64,000 bases of DNA, taken from positions 2,294,001-2,358,000 of the forward strand of contig CM073202.1 in the NCBI GenBank assembly GCA_037042915.1. The letters run 5' to 3'. Both the position numbers and the translations under genes were made by a program. Positions 52,821-63,581 of this stretch are shown here, one piece after another. Positions within the stretch are counted from its first letter, which is position 1. Each line of letters starts with the position of its first letter. The notes under the pieces are model-generated. The model saw only the letters and a program-made list of their open reading frames with translations, made no database searches and was not told where the DNA came from. The stretch is from Auricularia sp. M13 (Eukaryota > Basidiomycota > Agaricomycetes > Auriculariales > Auriculariaceae).

Positions 52821-55739
52821 ATGGCCCAGCCCGCCCAGTCGCAGCTGGCGCTCATAGAGCGCGCGGAGGTCCACAAGTCCTGCAAGGCGCTCGAGGCCGT
52901 CGTCAACCTCTTCAACGAGTACGCCCAGGCCGCCGTCGCCGCCGCCCAGGTCGAGAAGCGCCTCGCCAAGGCGCTCAGAGACGCCGCGACCTGCAAGGCT
53001 ACCAGCGAGCCGCCCTGTGCGTCTCTCCCGCGTTCAGCGGGGCGTCTGTGTTACTGACCGTCGGCGCCGGCAGTCAATGCGCTGAGCGCAACGGCCGTCG
53101 TGTTCGAGACGCTGAGCGACATTGACAACAAGTTCAGCAAGCTGGTCGACAAGGAGTGCGACAACGTCAGCAGCGACCTGCGCAAATGGTTCAAGAAGCT
53201 CGCCGTGCGCATATCCCTTGACTGAATTACGTGCGCCGCGCTGACCGTGGCCAGAAAGAGGAGAAGGCCCACGACGACCGCATCCAGTCCGTCAACGCAA
53301 AGATCAAGGCTGCAGGTCCGTCGCCGCTCGTTATCGCCGGCTGTATGCACTGCTGACGCCGGTGCGCAGGCCAGGCGTACGAGAAGAAGTCCAAGAAGAA
53401 GGCCGCCGACGCCGTCGAGGAGCACACCCGCTACATGAACCTGCTGACCCAGGTCGGCCCCGAGATGGCCCAGGACAAACAGTGCGTGCACCGCGATTAG
53501 CTGCTCCCTGGACGCCGGTGCCAACGATGCACAGGAATCATGCCACTTTCGTCACACAGCGGCACAACGCTGCAGTCTGCAACATCGCCGCCTCCCTCGC
53601 CCGCGCTGCCGACGCTGAGTGGTCGAGGGCATGCGAGGGCGTGCGCAGGGTGGCGCCCAATATCGGCAGTGTGATGGAATGGCGTGCTTACTGCGAGGGC
53701 GAGTGGACGGGCCCTATTCCCGCGGACCTCCCCAATCTCGACGCGCAGGAGGACCAGCAGCGGCAGTTGCAACAGGACTCGTATGCTTATGCCTCTATTC
53801 AGGCTTCATTGCAGACGACTTTGCCTCGCGCAGCAGAGAAGGGCTCGCAGCCGGAATCGCCAATCGCAACGCGCGATACGTCCTCGTCTGCTCCTAGCTT
53901 TAACCAGCCTGCGCCTCAGCCTCCATTGGAACCGTTGCAGCCGCCTTCTTTCCCGACGTTCCCTCGAGCTCAGACTCCAGAGTCTACACCTGCTCCTCTA
54001 TCCAGGGCTCAGACCTTGCTGACACCCTCCCAGTCCCGCCGTCTTTGCCGCCTGCACCTTCGGCTCCTGCTTCCCCATCTCTCGCTCCGCCTGCTGCTCC
54101 TGCTACCAGACCACCTGCTTCTCCTGCCACATTAAATCGCAGAGTGAGCGATGGTCCTCCGACCCCCGCTGCTCCTCCACCTGCTCCTTCTGCTGCTTTG
54201 TCCAAGGATAGCACGCCGACCACGACTATACCCGAGGACGATAAGCTTTTGCGTACACCAGCAGAGCAACAAGCACCCGCGAGCATTACTCCTGACAAGC
54301 CTCCGCAAGTGGGACTCGGCCTGGAGAAGACGTTGACGACTCCGCCAGCGTTCTCCAACCACACCCCGTTCGCCAGCGACCGGACGCTGCTCGACTCGCC
54401 CGCACCGAAGTCGCCACCGCCGCGTGGCGACTACCTGCAGGACCGCAAGGTCTCGCCGGGCGGCGCGCGGCCGTTGCCTAGCGTCGAACGCCAGATGACG
54501 GGCGTCGGTATCGGGCTCCACCAGATCCAAACGCAGCCGACGGGCATGGTCATGCCGCAGGGCACGGGAGGCGTGCACCGCCGGACGAGCGTGGATTCAA
54601 CGGCGAGTGGGAGCATCGTCGCTACCATGCGCGACCGGTACGGCGACCGCGGGATGGTGCGTGTCGCGCCGACTTGGCCCTGCAATTTCAACCGCTGACG
54701 TTGCCCGCTCTCATTTGTGCAGCCTGCTCCGGCATCGCCGCCGCCGCGCGATATGCCACGCTTGCCGCATAGCGTTACCGACATGGCGTCGCGCTGGAAC
54801 CCCATCGACTCGCCCGCACCGCGGCGCGCCGGGGTGAATCCTGCACAGAACCTGGAGCGCGAGCGCGACAGCTTCCGCATGCCGGAGTCACCGCGCACGG
54901 CGACGGGGCAGCGTCCGCAATCAATCTACGCACAGCAGCTCGCGCAGTCGCCCTATGGGGCGGCAGGGCGCGGCGGGGACCAGGACTGGGAACGCGACAC
55001 GGACCGCCGGCGACATCATCTGCAGCAGGAGCTGCAGGCGCTGGAGTTGGAGCAGCGGCAAGAGGACGAGCTGCGCGAGCGCGAGCGCGAGCTGGCGCGG
55101 CAGAGCGCGGAGCTGGAGAAGGAGCGGCAGCGCCTGGCGACGATCCGCGGCTCGGGCGGCGTGGAGGACGCTGGCGGGTACCACGCGCGCTCGCGGCAGA
55201 ACTCGTACAACTCGCAACCGCCCGGCGCGTACATGCGCCCGCCCAGCGCGAACGGCAGCGCGCACGGCTACCGCGACCCGTCGCCGCATCGCGCGGGCGG
55301 CGAGGGTGCGCAGCTGCAGTCGTACCCGTCGTACACGAGCAGCGCGAGCTCGAACGGGAACCTTGCGGCGCCGGCGCGCAATGCGGGCCACCCGCCCGGG
55401 TGTGGGTGCTACGAGTGCTCGGTAGCTAACGCTGGCAGCGGGAGGGGGTACTCCAACCCGCCGTCGCCATCGCGCTCGAACGCTGCGCTGCCGACGCAGC
55501 AGCAGCAGCAGCCGACGGGCTCGGTCGCATCGAAGAAGGGCGGGTGGATGCGCCGGCTGAGCATGCCCGTCGTGTCTGGCGCGTTCTCAGACCCGAAGAA
55601 GACGCCGCCCACGCCTGCGCCTGCGCCGTCGATCGACGAGCGCGTAGGCAAGCGTAGCTTCGACAAGGACGGGATTGGCAACTTTGGGCACCGGCGGGAC
55701 AATTATGCGAACGCGAACACGTCGCTTGGCCGTCGATGA
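52821..55739 (+). CDS. IMD/BAR-like membrane-curvature protein with long disordered tail
   Basis: From ATG 52821 the N-terminal exons encode helical segments with heptad-like spacing: CKALEAVVNLFNEYAQAAVA, AVNALSATAVVFETLSDIDN, DNVSSDLRKWFKKLA, EEKAHDDRIQSVNAKIKAA, EKKSKKKAADAVEEHTRYMN, then WSRACEGVRRVAPNIGSV. The order resembles fungal IMD/I-BAR (Ivy1-like) proteins that bind membranes and shape them at vacuole, endosome or plasma membrane. Introns are 50-70 bp. From about 53870 the protein is Pro/Ser/Thr-rich, with a coiled coil (QELQALELEQRQEDELRERE) near 55030-55130, a CGCYECS motif (about 55405) and a basic KKGGWMRRLSMP motif (about 55545). It ends at 55739. Confidence 0.72.
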
Positions 55740-56465
55740 GTGCGCTGTCGCCGCGTCGTCTTCTGGCGCGCGAGCCCGCGAGCCCGCCTGCTTCCTTCTC
55801 CGGTCTGGACGTTGCTTTTCGCTCTCGATTTCTTATTAGTGTACTTGGTACGTATACTGTCGATGCTGGCCTTCCTGCGTATGCCCCTCTGTCGCCTTTA
55901 GACGCTCTCCTCCGATACCCGGACCCCCCGGTTGCACCACGCTGCTGCTGTTTTACTCGCTACGTCCCTTTTCCCCGTAATGCTCGTCATGACTGATACG
56001 ATACGAATATACGGCCTCCCTTTTTTTCGATCGGGCGGCCACACCTGTACGCCCGTGCGAGCATGCACTCCAGTTTCGTCTAGACCGGGATCGCTTGAAA
56101 TCGCGCCCGGGGTATGCATATGGCATGCGCTCGTCTTGAGATTATCCGAATCGAGCTCAACTCTGAGGTGCGCGTGTGTTTTGTTTCAGTTTGCTCGTGT
56201 CCTTGCTTTGTGATTTGACAGGCTTGCGCAATTGTTCTTCGATGTTGCGTTTTGTGGTCACGATTGATTCTGGCCTTTGTCATTGTCAACAGGGTCTCTC
56301 GATGGCTGGTTATCGAGCCCTGGGCGATCGCAAGCTGTCACGAGCCCCGCGTCCCTGACATTCTCGAGGATTGTCAGTGCCGACGGCAATCTCAGGTACG
56401 TAAGAATATCCAATTTTTTTCCATGGATCGAGGATTGTCAGTTGGGATTTGATGATCCCCCCTCG
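55740..56465. other. Intergenic, left flank of the MULE
   Basis: About 725 bp with no supported gene. It includes the probable terminator of the IMD gene and ends at the 11-bp target duplication of the transposon. Confidence 0.5.
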
Positions 56466-56476
56466 GGATCGTTTGA
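56466..56476 (+). repeat. Left target-site duplication of the MULE (11 bp)
   Basis: GGATCGTTTGA, repeated exactly at 63166-63176. Flanking bases differ (G...G here; C...A there). Confidence 0.7.
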
Positions 56477-56485
56477 GGAACACGT

Positions 56486-56550
56486 TGATAGTGAGCACTC
56501 GGCTCTCGGCGCGCCCGGCTTGATGGAGCTGCAGTGAGCACTCGGCGCTG
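56486..56550 (+). repeat. Left terminal inverted repeat of the MULE
   Basis: Matches 63154-63090 on the other strand at about 54 of 65 bases. It contains two GAGCACTCGG copies. Confidence 0.78.
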
Positions 56551-56654
56551 CCCCAGCTGCACTGCCTGCTGCCACAGCGAGCACTCGCTTGCCAAGAAGC
56601 ACGGGCCAGACCTCCAGTGCTCGGTGTGGCGTGAGCGAGTGCGCGGCCATCCTC

Positions 56655-56740
56655 GCGCGAGCGCACGGACCATGCCGCTCAACGGATTCAACGGCCGTAA
56701 GCGCACGGACCGTGCAGCTGACCGGATTCAACGGCCGCTC
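56655..56740 (+). repeat. Two-copy tandem repeat of about 41 bp in the MULE left subterminal region
   Basis: AGCGCACGGACC followed by GGATTCAACGGCCG occurs twice, and then CTCGTCTTGCG occurs twice. Such repeats are common in subterminal regions bound by transposases. Confidence 0.65.
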
Positions 56741-57099
56741 GTCTTGCGCTCGTCTTGCGCTGGCCGCGACTGCTCCTACGCTTTGATGCATGACTCCGCC
56801 TTTATATACTCTAGCCCACGCTCTATTATCACCCAAATGTTCCGCTCTGTGCGCAGTACCGACTCAGCGGGTGCACACTGCTGTCTGTCCTGAGTACGTT
56901 CGAGCGACCGAGTGCCCTCCGCCCCAGTACCGCGACTCTTGCACTGGTTGTCTTACTTGTTTTTATTGCTGTTAATATCGTCATCTTCAGCAATTTGCAG
57001 TTGGCGACATCGATGCTGGGGTACATAGACTCGGACGCTCGACCGCGATCGCTACATGCATAGAGCGGTGCAATTACGTTCTGTACGCAGCTGGCTAGG

Positions 57100-57106
57100 T
57101 ATAAAT
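57100..57106 (+). promoter_or_regulatory. TATA-like box of the transposase gene
   Basis: TATAAAT lies about 71 bp upstream of the ATG at 57177. A second TTTATATACT sequence lies further upstream near 56808-56817. Confidence 0.5.
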
Positions 57107-57176
57107 GAAGAGTCCATTCTGCTGAACGCAAGTCGCCCCGGGCAAGTGGTTGCGGATACTCGCAGCCCTGGTCGCG

Positions 57177-60100
57177 ATGGGCGACGACGTCGCGTCCGGT
57201 AATAGCTTAGACGCTCCCGATAATCTTGACACTCTCGACGCATTCTCTCTCTTATTTCCTGATAATCTGCCTGCCCGCACCGGCCCTTCTGGTTCTGGCG
57301 ATAATACTCCTGCTCCTTGCGTGCGCGCCCCCGTCATCTCGCTCGAGCATTCCGTCTATCCACTTGCTCTGCCCGACTCGTTCACAGCACATCCATCGTC
57401 GCGAAAGCTCTCCGGCGACTGCTTTCCCTTGACTCGGGAGACTCGTGCTGCACACGTCTACGTGCACGATGGAGATGCAGTCATCGAGTACCCTCATACG
57501 GAACCAGCGGGTGCAAACAAGGACGCCGGTGGCGTTGCGCACATTTTCCCGCTGCAGCTCGTTCGTAATTCCTCTGGCGATCTCTGCTACATCAGTCCGC
57601 TGTCCAACTTGGCATATTCACGCACTGATGCTGGACGCTCGGGCGCCAATAAGAAACGCACATGTCGTCTTTTCTCGTCTGTCCTCGGTGTTCCGGACGA
57701 CGATTTCCTCTCTATGGACTTTATCCGTTCCGAATACACCTGTGAGTCCCGTTCCCCTCTGGTGCTATTTTGCTACGACCCTAATAACGCTCAGGTGCTG
57801 GAGCCAAGCTCTGTAGTTACGCCGCCAAGTCGCTTCTCTCTGCTGAGCACCGGTACTGCACTCCCGAACTGCTTGCTGAGCGCGTCTCGCAGCAGCGCCA
57901 CCTCTCTCCAGATGGTGGACAGACAATTGCTCCTTCGGTGATGAATCTGCTCCTCGAGAAAACGGTCGCCTTCGCGCAGTCATTGGGTCAAGTTGGCTGT
58001 GGCTCGCAGCTCTCCGCTGCAGACGCAGAATCCCTGGGACTAGGCTCGGAGGCCATGGTCTGCCCCGGTCGTCTGCTCTTTGACTATGACAAGGACGACC
58101 GTCCTTTTGTTCGGTGCGATGGTTCCATTCCGCGTAGAATGAAATCCTCACGACTTGAAAGATGCGAATATAGGATGTGTTCTCGCCCCAACCATCGCTT
58201 CGAACAGAGTCGGGTTATGGACACACATGTGCCGTATTTCGAAGCGCTCTTCAATGACGACAATGTTCGCGCGGCGCGATATGAAGAGATGCAACTTGAG
58301 GAAGGTGAAGGCGTGCTAGCTCCCTGCACCTTTGTTGCATGCTCCAACGTGCGACGGAAACGATGCCGTATGTACCGATGTTATCTCAACAGCGTAAGCT
58401 CATTGTTTTCCAGCTTTCATACATCGTTCGAAAGACCCGGCCGCTGCGGACGCTCTCGAGCATGGGACGCTTGACAAGATGGAGTGTGATGCCCGCTTCA
58501 TTCTCTTTACCCCGAAGGACGACTACCTCGAGAAATATCCGTATGTTGTCCTCTTCTGCACTGGCATCCACAGCCATCCGCTCCCTCTCCCAACAAGGAC
58601 ACCTGCATCCGTGGTGACGAAGCTGGGGCGACTACTCGACTCGATGGCTTTCAACATCGCGGATGTGACGCCCCGCCGGCTCATGCGCCATGAAGCCGTT
58701 GGAACATTGCTGCAGACCTTTCTTCCGGACATCGTGAACCCAACGCTCGCCGACCTGCACCCCTCTCTCGCAAATCTTGATCACCTTGAAGCGCTCATAC
58801 GACCTGTCAAGAAGTTGAATTTCCCTTCGGGGACGGGGTGGAACGGTGAGCCCCTGTCTCCTCGTTAGTTTCTACTTCCTCATTCCCCACAAGGTGTCCA
58901 ACTTCACTTTGAGCGTGAGCGCGAGCTGCCACTGCAGCACCAATATATCCGACGGGTCGCCGAGTTTCCGCTGGACGATGGGAAATTGGGGCGATATGTT
59001 CTGTGCATGTCCCGGGCCCAGTCAGAACGCTGTCGACGTGCCATATGGCGCGTCTGCGATATCAGCTTCAAACGGGCACCTCCATGGTACGAATTCGAGC
59101 TGGGTGCCTGGGATCACATTACTATGCGCAGTACGTGGATCCTAACTTGAACTGAGCCTTTGTTGACAATGGATTGAACAGCTGACGTCTACTGCCGCGT
59201 GTTTTGTAACTCTAAGTCAGCCGAGATGCATTTCAACATTCTGCTTGCGATTGAACAGGTTGTGCTCGAGGACACGGGGAATCGCATCCTGTGGCGCCAT
59301 ATTCATTCCTCATCGCTCGACCAGCCAGTTGGGACGCTAGGATATACTGCTGATCTTGATCCAGCACAGGTTAAAGGTACGCTACTTGGATCTTGCTTTC
59401 TCATTTGACGACTCTGACTTTGCGCAGGACATGGGATGCTGTTTCATCATTTGGCCTGTGAAACTCCCCAGAAACGCGATCTCCACGACCCGACTAAGCT
59501 GCTAATCGAGTTGGACTGGAAGGAGCACGCGCACCGTACTTATCACGCGTGCGAGTTTCATGTCTTGGAGTCGATCAAGACATCGGTCGTCAGCCAGGGA
59601 GAGAAGGCACTGATGCGCTTCATGATAAATGGTACGAAGGAGACGATAGAGAGGTCTGTTGCTGCTCTTCAGGGAGGGTCTCCTACAGCGCAAGGTGAGC
59701 TTCCCTTTGCTTCCCATATGCTCAGGAGCTCATGCTACTCTCAGACTGGATCAAGCAGAAGGTCGATTCTGGCTTCATCTTGGAAGGTCTGTGCCTCGAG
59801 ATGAACCATATTCCCGCGGATATCTGGAGGATTTGCGAGCGCACGAGCGGTGTTTCGGAGAGCTCACATGCAGACATCAACTTGGAAGGAAAGCAGCTCT
59901 CCCTTCTCTCTGCCATCGAGTTGGGACGGCGGTATGACTTGCACCGCACTCGGTCACTCCAAGTCCTCGCTAGCTTCGGAATTGCGCGTTCATGGATCGA
60001 GATGGACGCAGAGAACCGAATCCTGCGCTCCATCAAGCGTTCTGGTTCGTTTTCACTGTCTTATATCTCCCCTCTCACTGACTCTATTGAAGACAAGAAG

Positions 60101-60862
60101 AAGGCCAAATCGCTTCAAGCCAAGGAGGAGAAGAAGAACACGCTTGCTGCCAAAATCGCCTCCGCTGATGCTAGACGCCAAAATGCTGTGGCAAAACTCT
60201 CGTCGGCCAGATCCTCCAACGGCCGCGCCAGATGGGAGAAGGCCATCGTTAAGGTCGACGATGAGCTTCGCCGTCTGCGCACAGCTCTGGCCGCTCTGGC
60301 TCCTGAGCCCGCTCCAGCCGATGAACCTGGAACCTCGTCTCAAGCTCCACTCTACTTTGTGTCAGATACTCCTCAGTTCGGTCTTCCAGACGCCATGGAC
60401 TTCCCCTTCAACTTTGCCTTCGCCATGCCAGGCGCCGACGACTCCTCTCATTACCTTCCCCTCGACCAGCCGCCCATTAATTGCTTCCTGCACGCCGAGC
60501 AGTCCGCCAACGCTTATTATCCTGACTTCGCAGGTGGCGTTGATCCTTCAATGATCTATAACGTCGATAACGCACATAACGTCCAAATCGCACATTCACT
60601 CCCGATACCAACACTCTTTGCTGCTCCCGACTTTGCATCGGCTTCGTATTTGACACACACAGATTCTGGCGACTTTCCACAGAGTTCTGTAACACAGACT
60701 TCACAGCTAGGCGATATCTACTGGGACAACGTGTTCCTGTCTACCGGTGCTCAGCAGGTTTCGACTTTCGAAGATGCTCCGAATACAGCTGCGACTGACC
60801 AGCCGCTGGCAAGTAGATACACAGAGTATAGCGAGTTAGCCAAAGCCCTAGTAGACTGGTAG
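57177..60862 (+). CDS. MULE-like transposase (agaricomycete family)
   Basis: The gene starts at ATG 57177 and ends TGGTAG at 60860-60862. A first intron is 57742-57794 (53 bp); others of similar size follow near 58368-58412, 58845-58892, 59124-59182, 59376-59427, 59696-59725 and 60041-60094. Exons encode a Cys/His-poor N-terminal half, then KMECDARFILFTPKDDYLEK and VVLFCTGIHSHPLPLP, MAFNIADVTPRRLMRHEA, NPTLADLHPSLANLDHLEAL, a DISFKRAPPWYEFELGAWDH block (first Asp), ILWRHIHSSSLDQPVGTLGY with TADLDPAQVKG (second Asp), LIELDWKEHAHRTYHACEFH, and SESSHADINLEGKQLSLLSA (Glu). A coiled coil (about 60090-60290) and an acidic tail end the protein. I know this set of blocks from a very abundant agaricomycete family usually left as hypothetical. 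Terminal repeats and the 11-bp duplication make it a Mutator-like transposase. Confidence 0.75.
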
Positions 60863-61715
60863 TAGAGTTAATATTACCAACTTTTGTTGCAAAGGTCATG
60901 ACCGCAAATGTTCAGACTACATTGAAATCTCCGGAGGCAAACGGATACTTCCGCTTCAAAACAAAATGAGTTGCGTGCTCAGTTTCCAATATATAAAAAT
61001 TATTCTCCAAACACGAATTAAACACATCCTATAGTGGTGTGCCAGGATAAACTGGTTTCATGTCTTAACCACTAGACTATAAGGCCCTATAATCCTCGCT
61101 ATCCAACAGTATCTACATTCGTAATACTGACCCTTAGTATTTCCTCTTTCAATTCTCCTCGTCCTCAAGCTATAATCCACAGTATTAAACTGTGCATGTT
61201 ATGTATGAGCTTATCTGAGCAATGAAAATATAAGGAAGTAGAGTAGCTGCACCATCGGTCTGCACCAACATTACTATCACCCACCACGACTGGGGCAGAG
61301 CCTACTAAGAGCTCATCTTTTGCGGTTAGAGTCTCAAAGTGTAAATAAATACCCTGCGAGAGTCTCTTGAGTCACACTGCCCTCGATCGCTGTGGGCAAG
61401 ACATGATCTGTCGGCCAAGTCCGCTTGCACAGTTGCGCTAGCACTGGGACTCTCTGCCATTCGCTGCGGCTTGTACAACATCCTGCGGCTCTGGACAGAT
61501 GAAGCGCAGGCTTGATGCTGCTCGCGTCATTCGCGCATTCTTGTATGAGCGGAAGATGCTCTCCCGGCACCCGAACCTCGTGCTAACTGAATCTCACAAG
61601 CTAAACTTGTAAGGCGCATGACATTGTGTATTAAGTAAGGGATCACGGATTAGTGCAAGGATTGTGTCTACTAAAGAATGTTGGGATTGAACTGTAAGAA
61701 CGGATTGATCAGTAG
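60863..61715. other. Convergent gap between the two MULE genes
   Basis: About 850 bp, clearly AT-richer than the rest of the window, between the stop of the transposase and the stop of the accessory gene. It holds likely 3' UTRs and poly(A) signals (AATAAA-like runs near 61330-61345) and a tRNA-like A-box sequence on the minus strand near 61050-61085. No gene is supported. Confidence 0.5.
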
Positions 61716-62837
61716 CTAGCGGCGACCTGACGATGACCGGCTGCCACTGGAAGGGCCTGCTTGAGGCTCATCTGGTGTATCTTGTTCAAGGTCCATCGCA
61801 AAGCGACGACAAAGACCAGAGCGAATGTGAGCCCTCATTGCCGCTGGAAGAGCCACGATGTCGCATGACTGGCAATGCTGCAAAATGCGATGGAGCGCAG
61901 GTAGATAATCGACCTTCAATCCCTGGGCACTATTGAGGGACATCAGAGCGCGTGTCTCAACGAGCGAGGCCGAGTTGGCGATCTGAGCCGGGATGCCAGG
62001 ATTCTCCAAGTTGAAAACGGAGAAGCCCATTGCCTCGGGCTCTTCGTCGTCCGACTCGTCGGGGTCCACTGAGAAGGAGGATGAGACAGAGTTAAAGTCA
62101 GCTCGTGAGAGAGCTACCTTGCAGGTACAGATACGCGGGTGGAGCCTGGAACTGAAAGGCTACAGGTCCGAGTTAATTGCACACTCTTTGAACCGAGCTG
62201 GAGTAATCTCACCTGGATTGAACACCGAATTTCGCACGGCAATGGCTGGAGTTGTAGCAACATACACTAAGAAGAGTCTCAGGGAATAAAGCTGAAGGCG
62301 ACGACAAGCAGGCAGCGTACCTTCATAGAAGCAGTCGTCGGCTTCGTACTGGTGAGCACATACGAATTTGTAGACCTTTTTCCCGTCCTTTGTCTCAGGA
62401 ACAAGTCTAGCTTGAGCTTCTTGACGCGTCACAAAGCCGCTACGGCCATGCAGGCAGACTGGATAGGCTAGTCCGTGCTCTGCTATGTGCACTCGAAGCC
62501 CGCTGGCAGCTACGAACGCGCCCATCCGAGCGCCTGCGCGTGCGCCGTGAACTGGCCTATTGTACCAGAGTTAATTCAATCCTAATGTCACAAGGAGTGC
62601 ACATGCGTACCAGTGCCACGGACGAAGGTCGTTGGCATCGTGCGACCATTCCAAAACAGTCCCGAGCTGAGAAGCTACCTCAATGCGACGAAGGAGAGTC
62701 AGGGTCGCGTCAGGAGCTAGAAGAACGCGCGCCATGCGATGAGCCGGGGTGATAGGGTACGGGGCCGGGCGACGATATCCTGCCAGCGGCTGAGCTTGGC
62801 GACGAGGACCGACTTCGCCACGACGAGGGAAGAACAT
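61716..62837 (-). CDS. Accessory protein of the MULE, unknown function
   Basis: From ATG 62837 the protein begins MFFPRRGEVGPRRQAQPLAG, then YPITPAHRMARVLLAPDATL and EVASQLGTVLEWSHDANDLR. After an intron (about 62552-62609) it continues GLRVHIAEHGLAYPVCLHGR, FVTRQEAQARLVPETKDGKK and YKFVCAHQYEADDCFYEG. After another (about 62070-62320) it reads DPDESDDEEPEAMGFSVFNL and ends SGSRSSSGRR with a stop near 61716. The CLHGR...CAHQYEADDC spacing suggests a small zinc site. No family recognised. It lies inside the transposon and is convergent with the transposase, so it is probably a second transposon protein (DNA-binding or regulatory), though a captured host gene is possible. Confidence 0.6.
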
Positions 62838-62900
62838 GCTAAGGAACGGTTTGGGAAGTCAAAAGGCAACGCAATGCGGTCAGCGTTTGCAAAGACGACC

Positions 62901-62910
62901 TTTATATATC
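62901..62910 (-). promoter_or_regulatory. TATA-like box of the MULE accessory gene
   Basis: On the minus strand GATATATAAA lies about 65-75 bp before the ATG at 62837, mirroring the position of the TATA box of the transposase gene. Confidence 0.55.
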
Positions 62911-63089
62911 CTCAGAGGCAGGAATCAGGGTCTATGCAATGTGAGGACTTCGACGAAACAGACGCGCTCTGGACCAGAGCACTCATTGAGCTTCGACGCG
63001 CACTCGGCTTTCTCTAGAACACGGCGAGCACTCGGACCATTCTCAGTGCTCGTACCAATTCCGCGGCGATGTGGCGGGCACAGCAATCC

Positions 63090-63154
63090 CAGCACCCAGT
63101 GCTCGCTCCAGCTCCATCAAGCCGTAGCTGCCGGGAGCCGAGTGCTCACTATCA
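63090..63154 (-). repeat. Right terminal inverted repeat of the MULE
   Basis: Inverse match to 56486-56550. On its inner side it is followed by further GAGCACTCGG-like motifs near 63023-63045. Confidence 0.78.
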
Positions 63155-63165
63155 GCCCCCTCCAC

Positions 63166-63176
63166 GGATCGTTTGA
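63166..63176 (+). repeat. Right target-site duplication of the MULE (11 bp)
   Basis: GGATCGTTTGA, exactly as at 56466-56476. Confidence 0.7.
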
Positions 63177-63273
63177 AGTCCGGACACGTGCGACACACGC
63201 GAGCGGCCAATCCGTCGCTCTTCGCGCCACTTCGCGTCCCATTCCTGTCAGCGCGCAGAACAGCTGCCTCTGG

Positions 63274-63306
63274 CTCGGAAACTTCAACGGGCTCGAAGTT
63301 TCCGAG
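63274..63306. repeat. 12-bp perfect inverted repeat with 9-base loop
   Basis: CTCGGAAACTTC (63274-63285) and GAAGTTTCCGAG (63295-63306) are perfectly complementary. It lies between the MULE and the protease gene, about 275 bp upstream of its ATG. It could be an operator or only a chance hairpin. Confidence 0.7.
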
Positions 63307-63581
63307 CTTCTATGCGCATTCAACAGATTCACACGAACAAGTGGCGGTTTGACAGTGCGAGTTTGACAAATATTTCTTGGCGTTGAACGTGATGGCGGCG
63401 GGCTGGGTATCAACGGCGAGAGATATCCTTCTCCCTATCTCTCGTTCCTGCTGCGTCCTGGACGTGTGTCGCGTGCTCCCAGCGTCCGAAGAAACGACGA
63501 GCAGTTTAAATGCGCGACCCTGCGCGTCCACGGATTGCCAGACTTCGTTTGGGACCCTGATCGCCTCCGCCCCCGTCAGCC

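Larger units (their letters stand above)
56477..63165 (+). mobile_element. MULE-type DNA transposon, 6.7 kb, with transposase and accessory gene
   Basis: The stretch is bounded by a perfect 11-bp direct repeat GGATCGTTTGA (56466-56476 and 63166-63176), the size expected of a Mutator-like target duplication. Just inside are imperfect inverted repeats: 56486-56550 and 63154-63090 agree at about 54 of 65 positions, starting TGATAGTGAGCACTCGG. Weaker agreement extends to the ends (GGA...). Both subterminal regions hold multiple copies of GAGCACTCGG or its complement. Inside are a transposase on the plus strand (57177-60862) and an accessory gene on the minus strand (62837-61716), converging on an 850-bp AT-richer middle. 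It appears structurally complete. Confidence 0.75.

Noticed and set aside
56455-56478. Longer direct repeat CCCCCTC...GGATCGTTTGA outside both MULE ends
   Set aside because: The CCCCCTC part lies outside the left duplication but, on the right, inside the element end; its spacing to the terminal repeat differs on the two sides, so only the exact 11 bp were taken as target duplication.
61050-61085. tRNA-like A box (TAGTCTAGTGGTTAAGAC on the minus strand)
   Set aside because: A plausible D-arm is present, but no matching anticodon stem or T-arm (GTTCRANNC) follows, so it is not a functional tRNA; perhaps a fragment or SINE trace.
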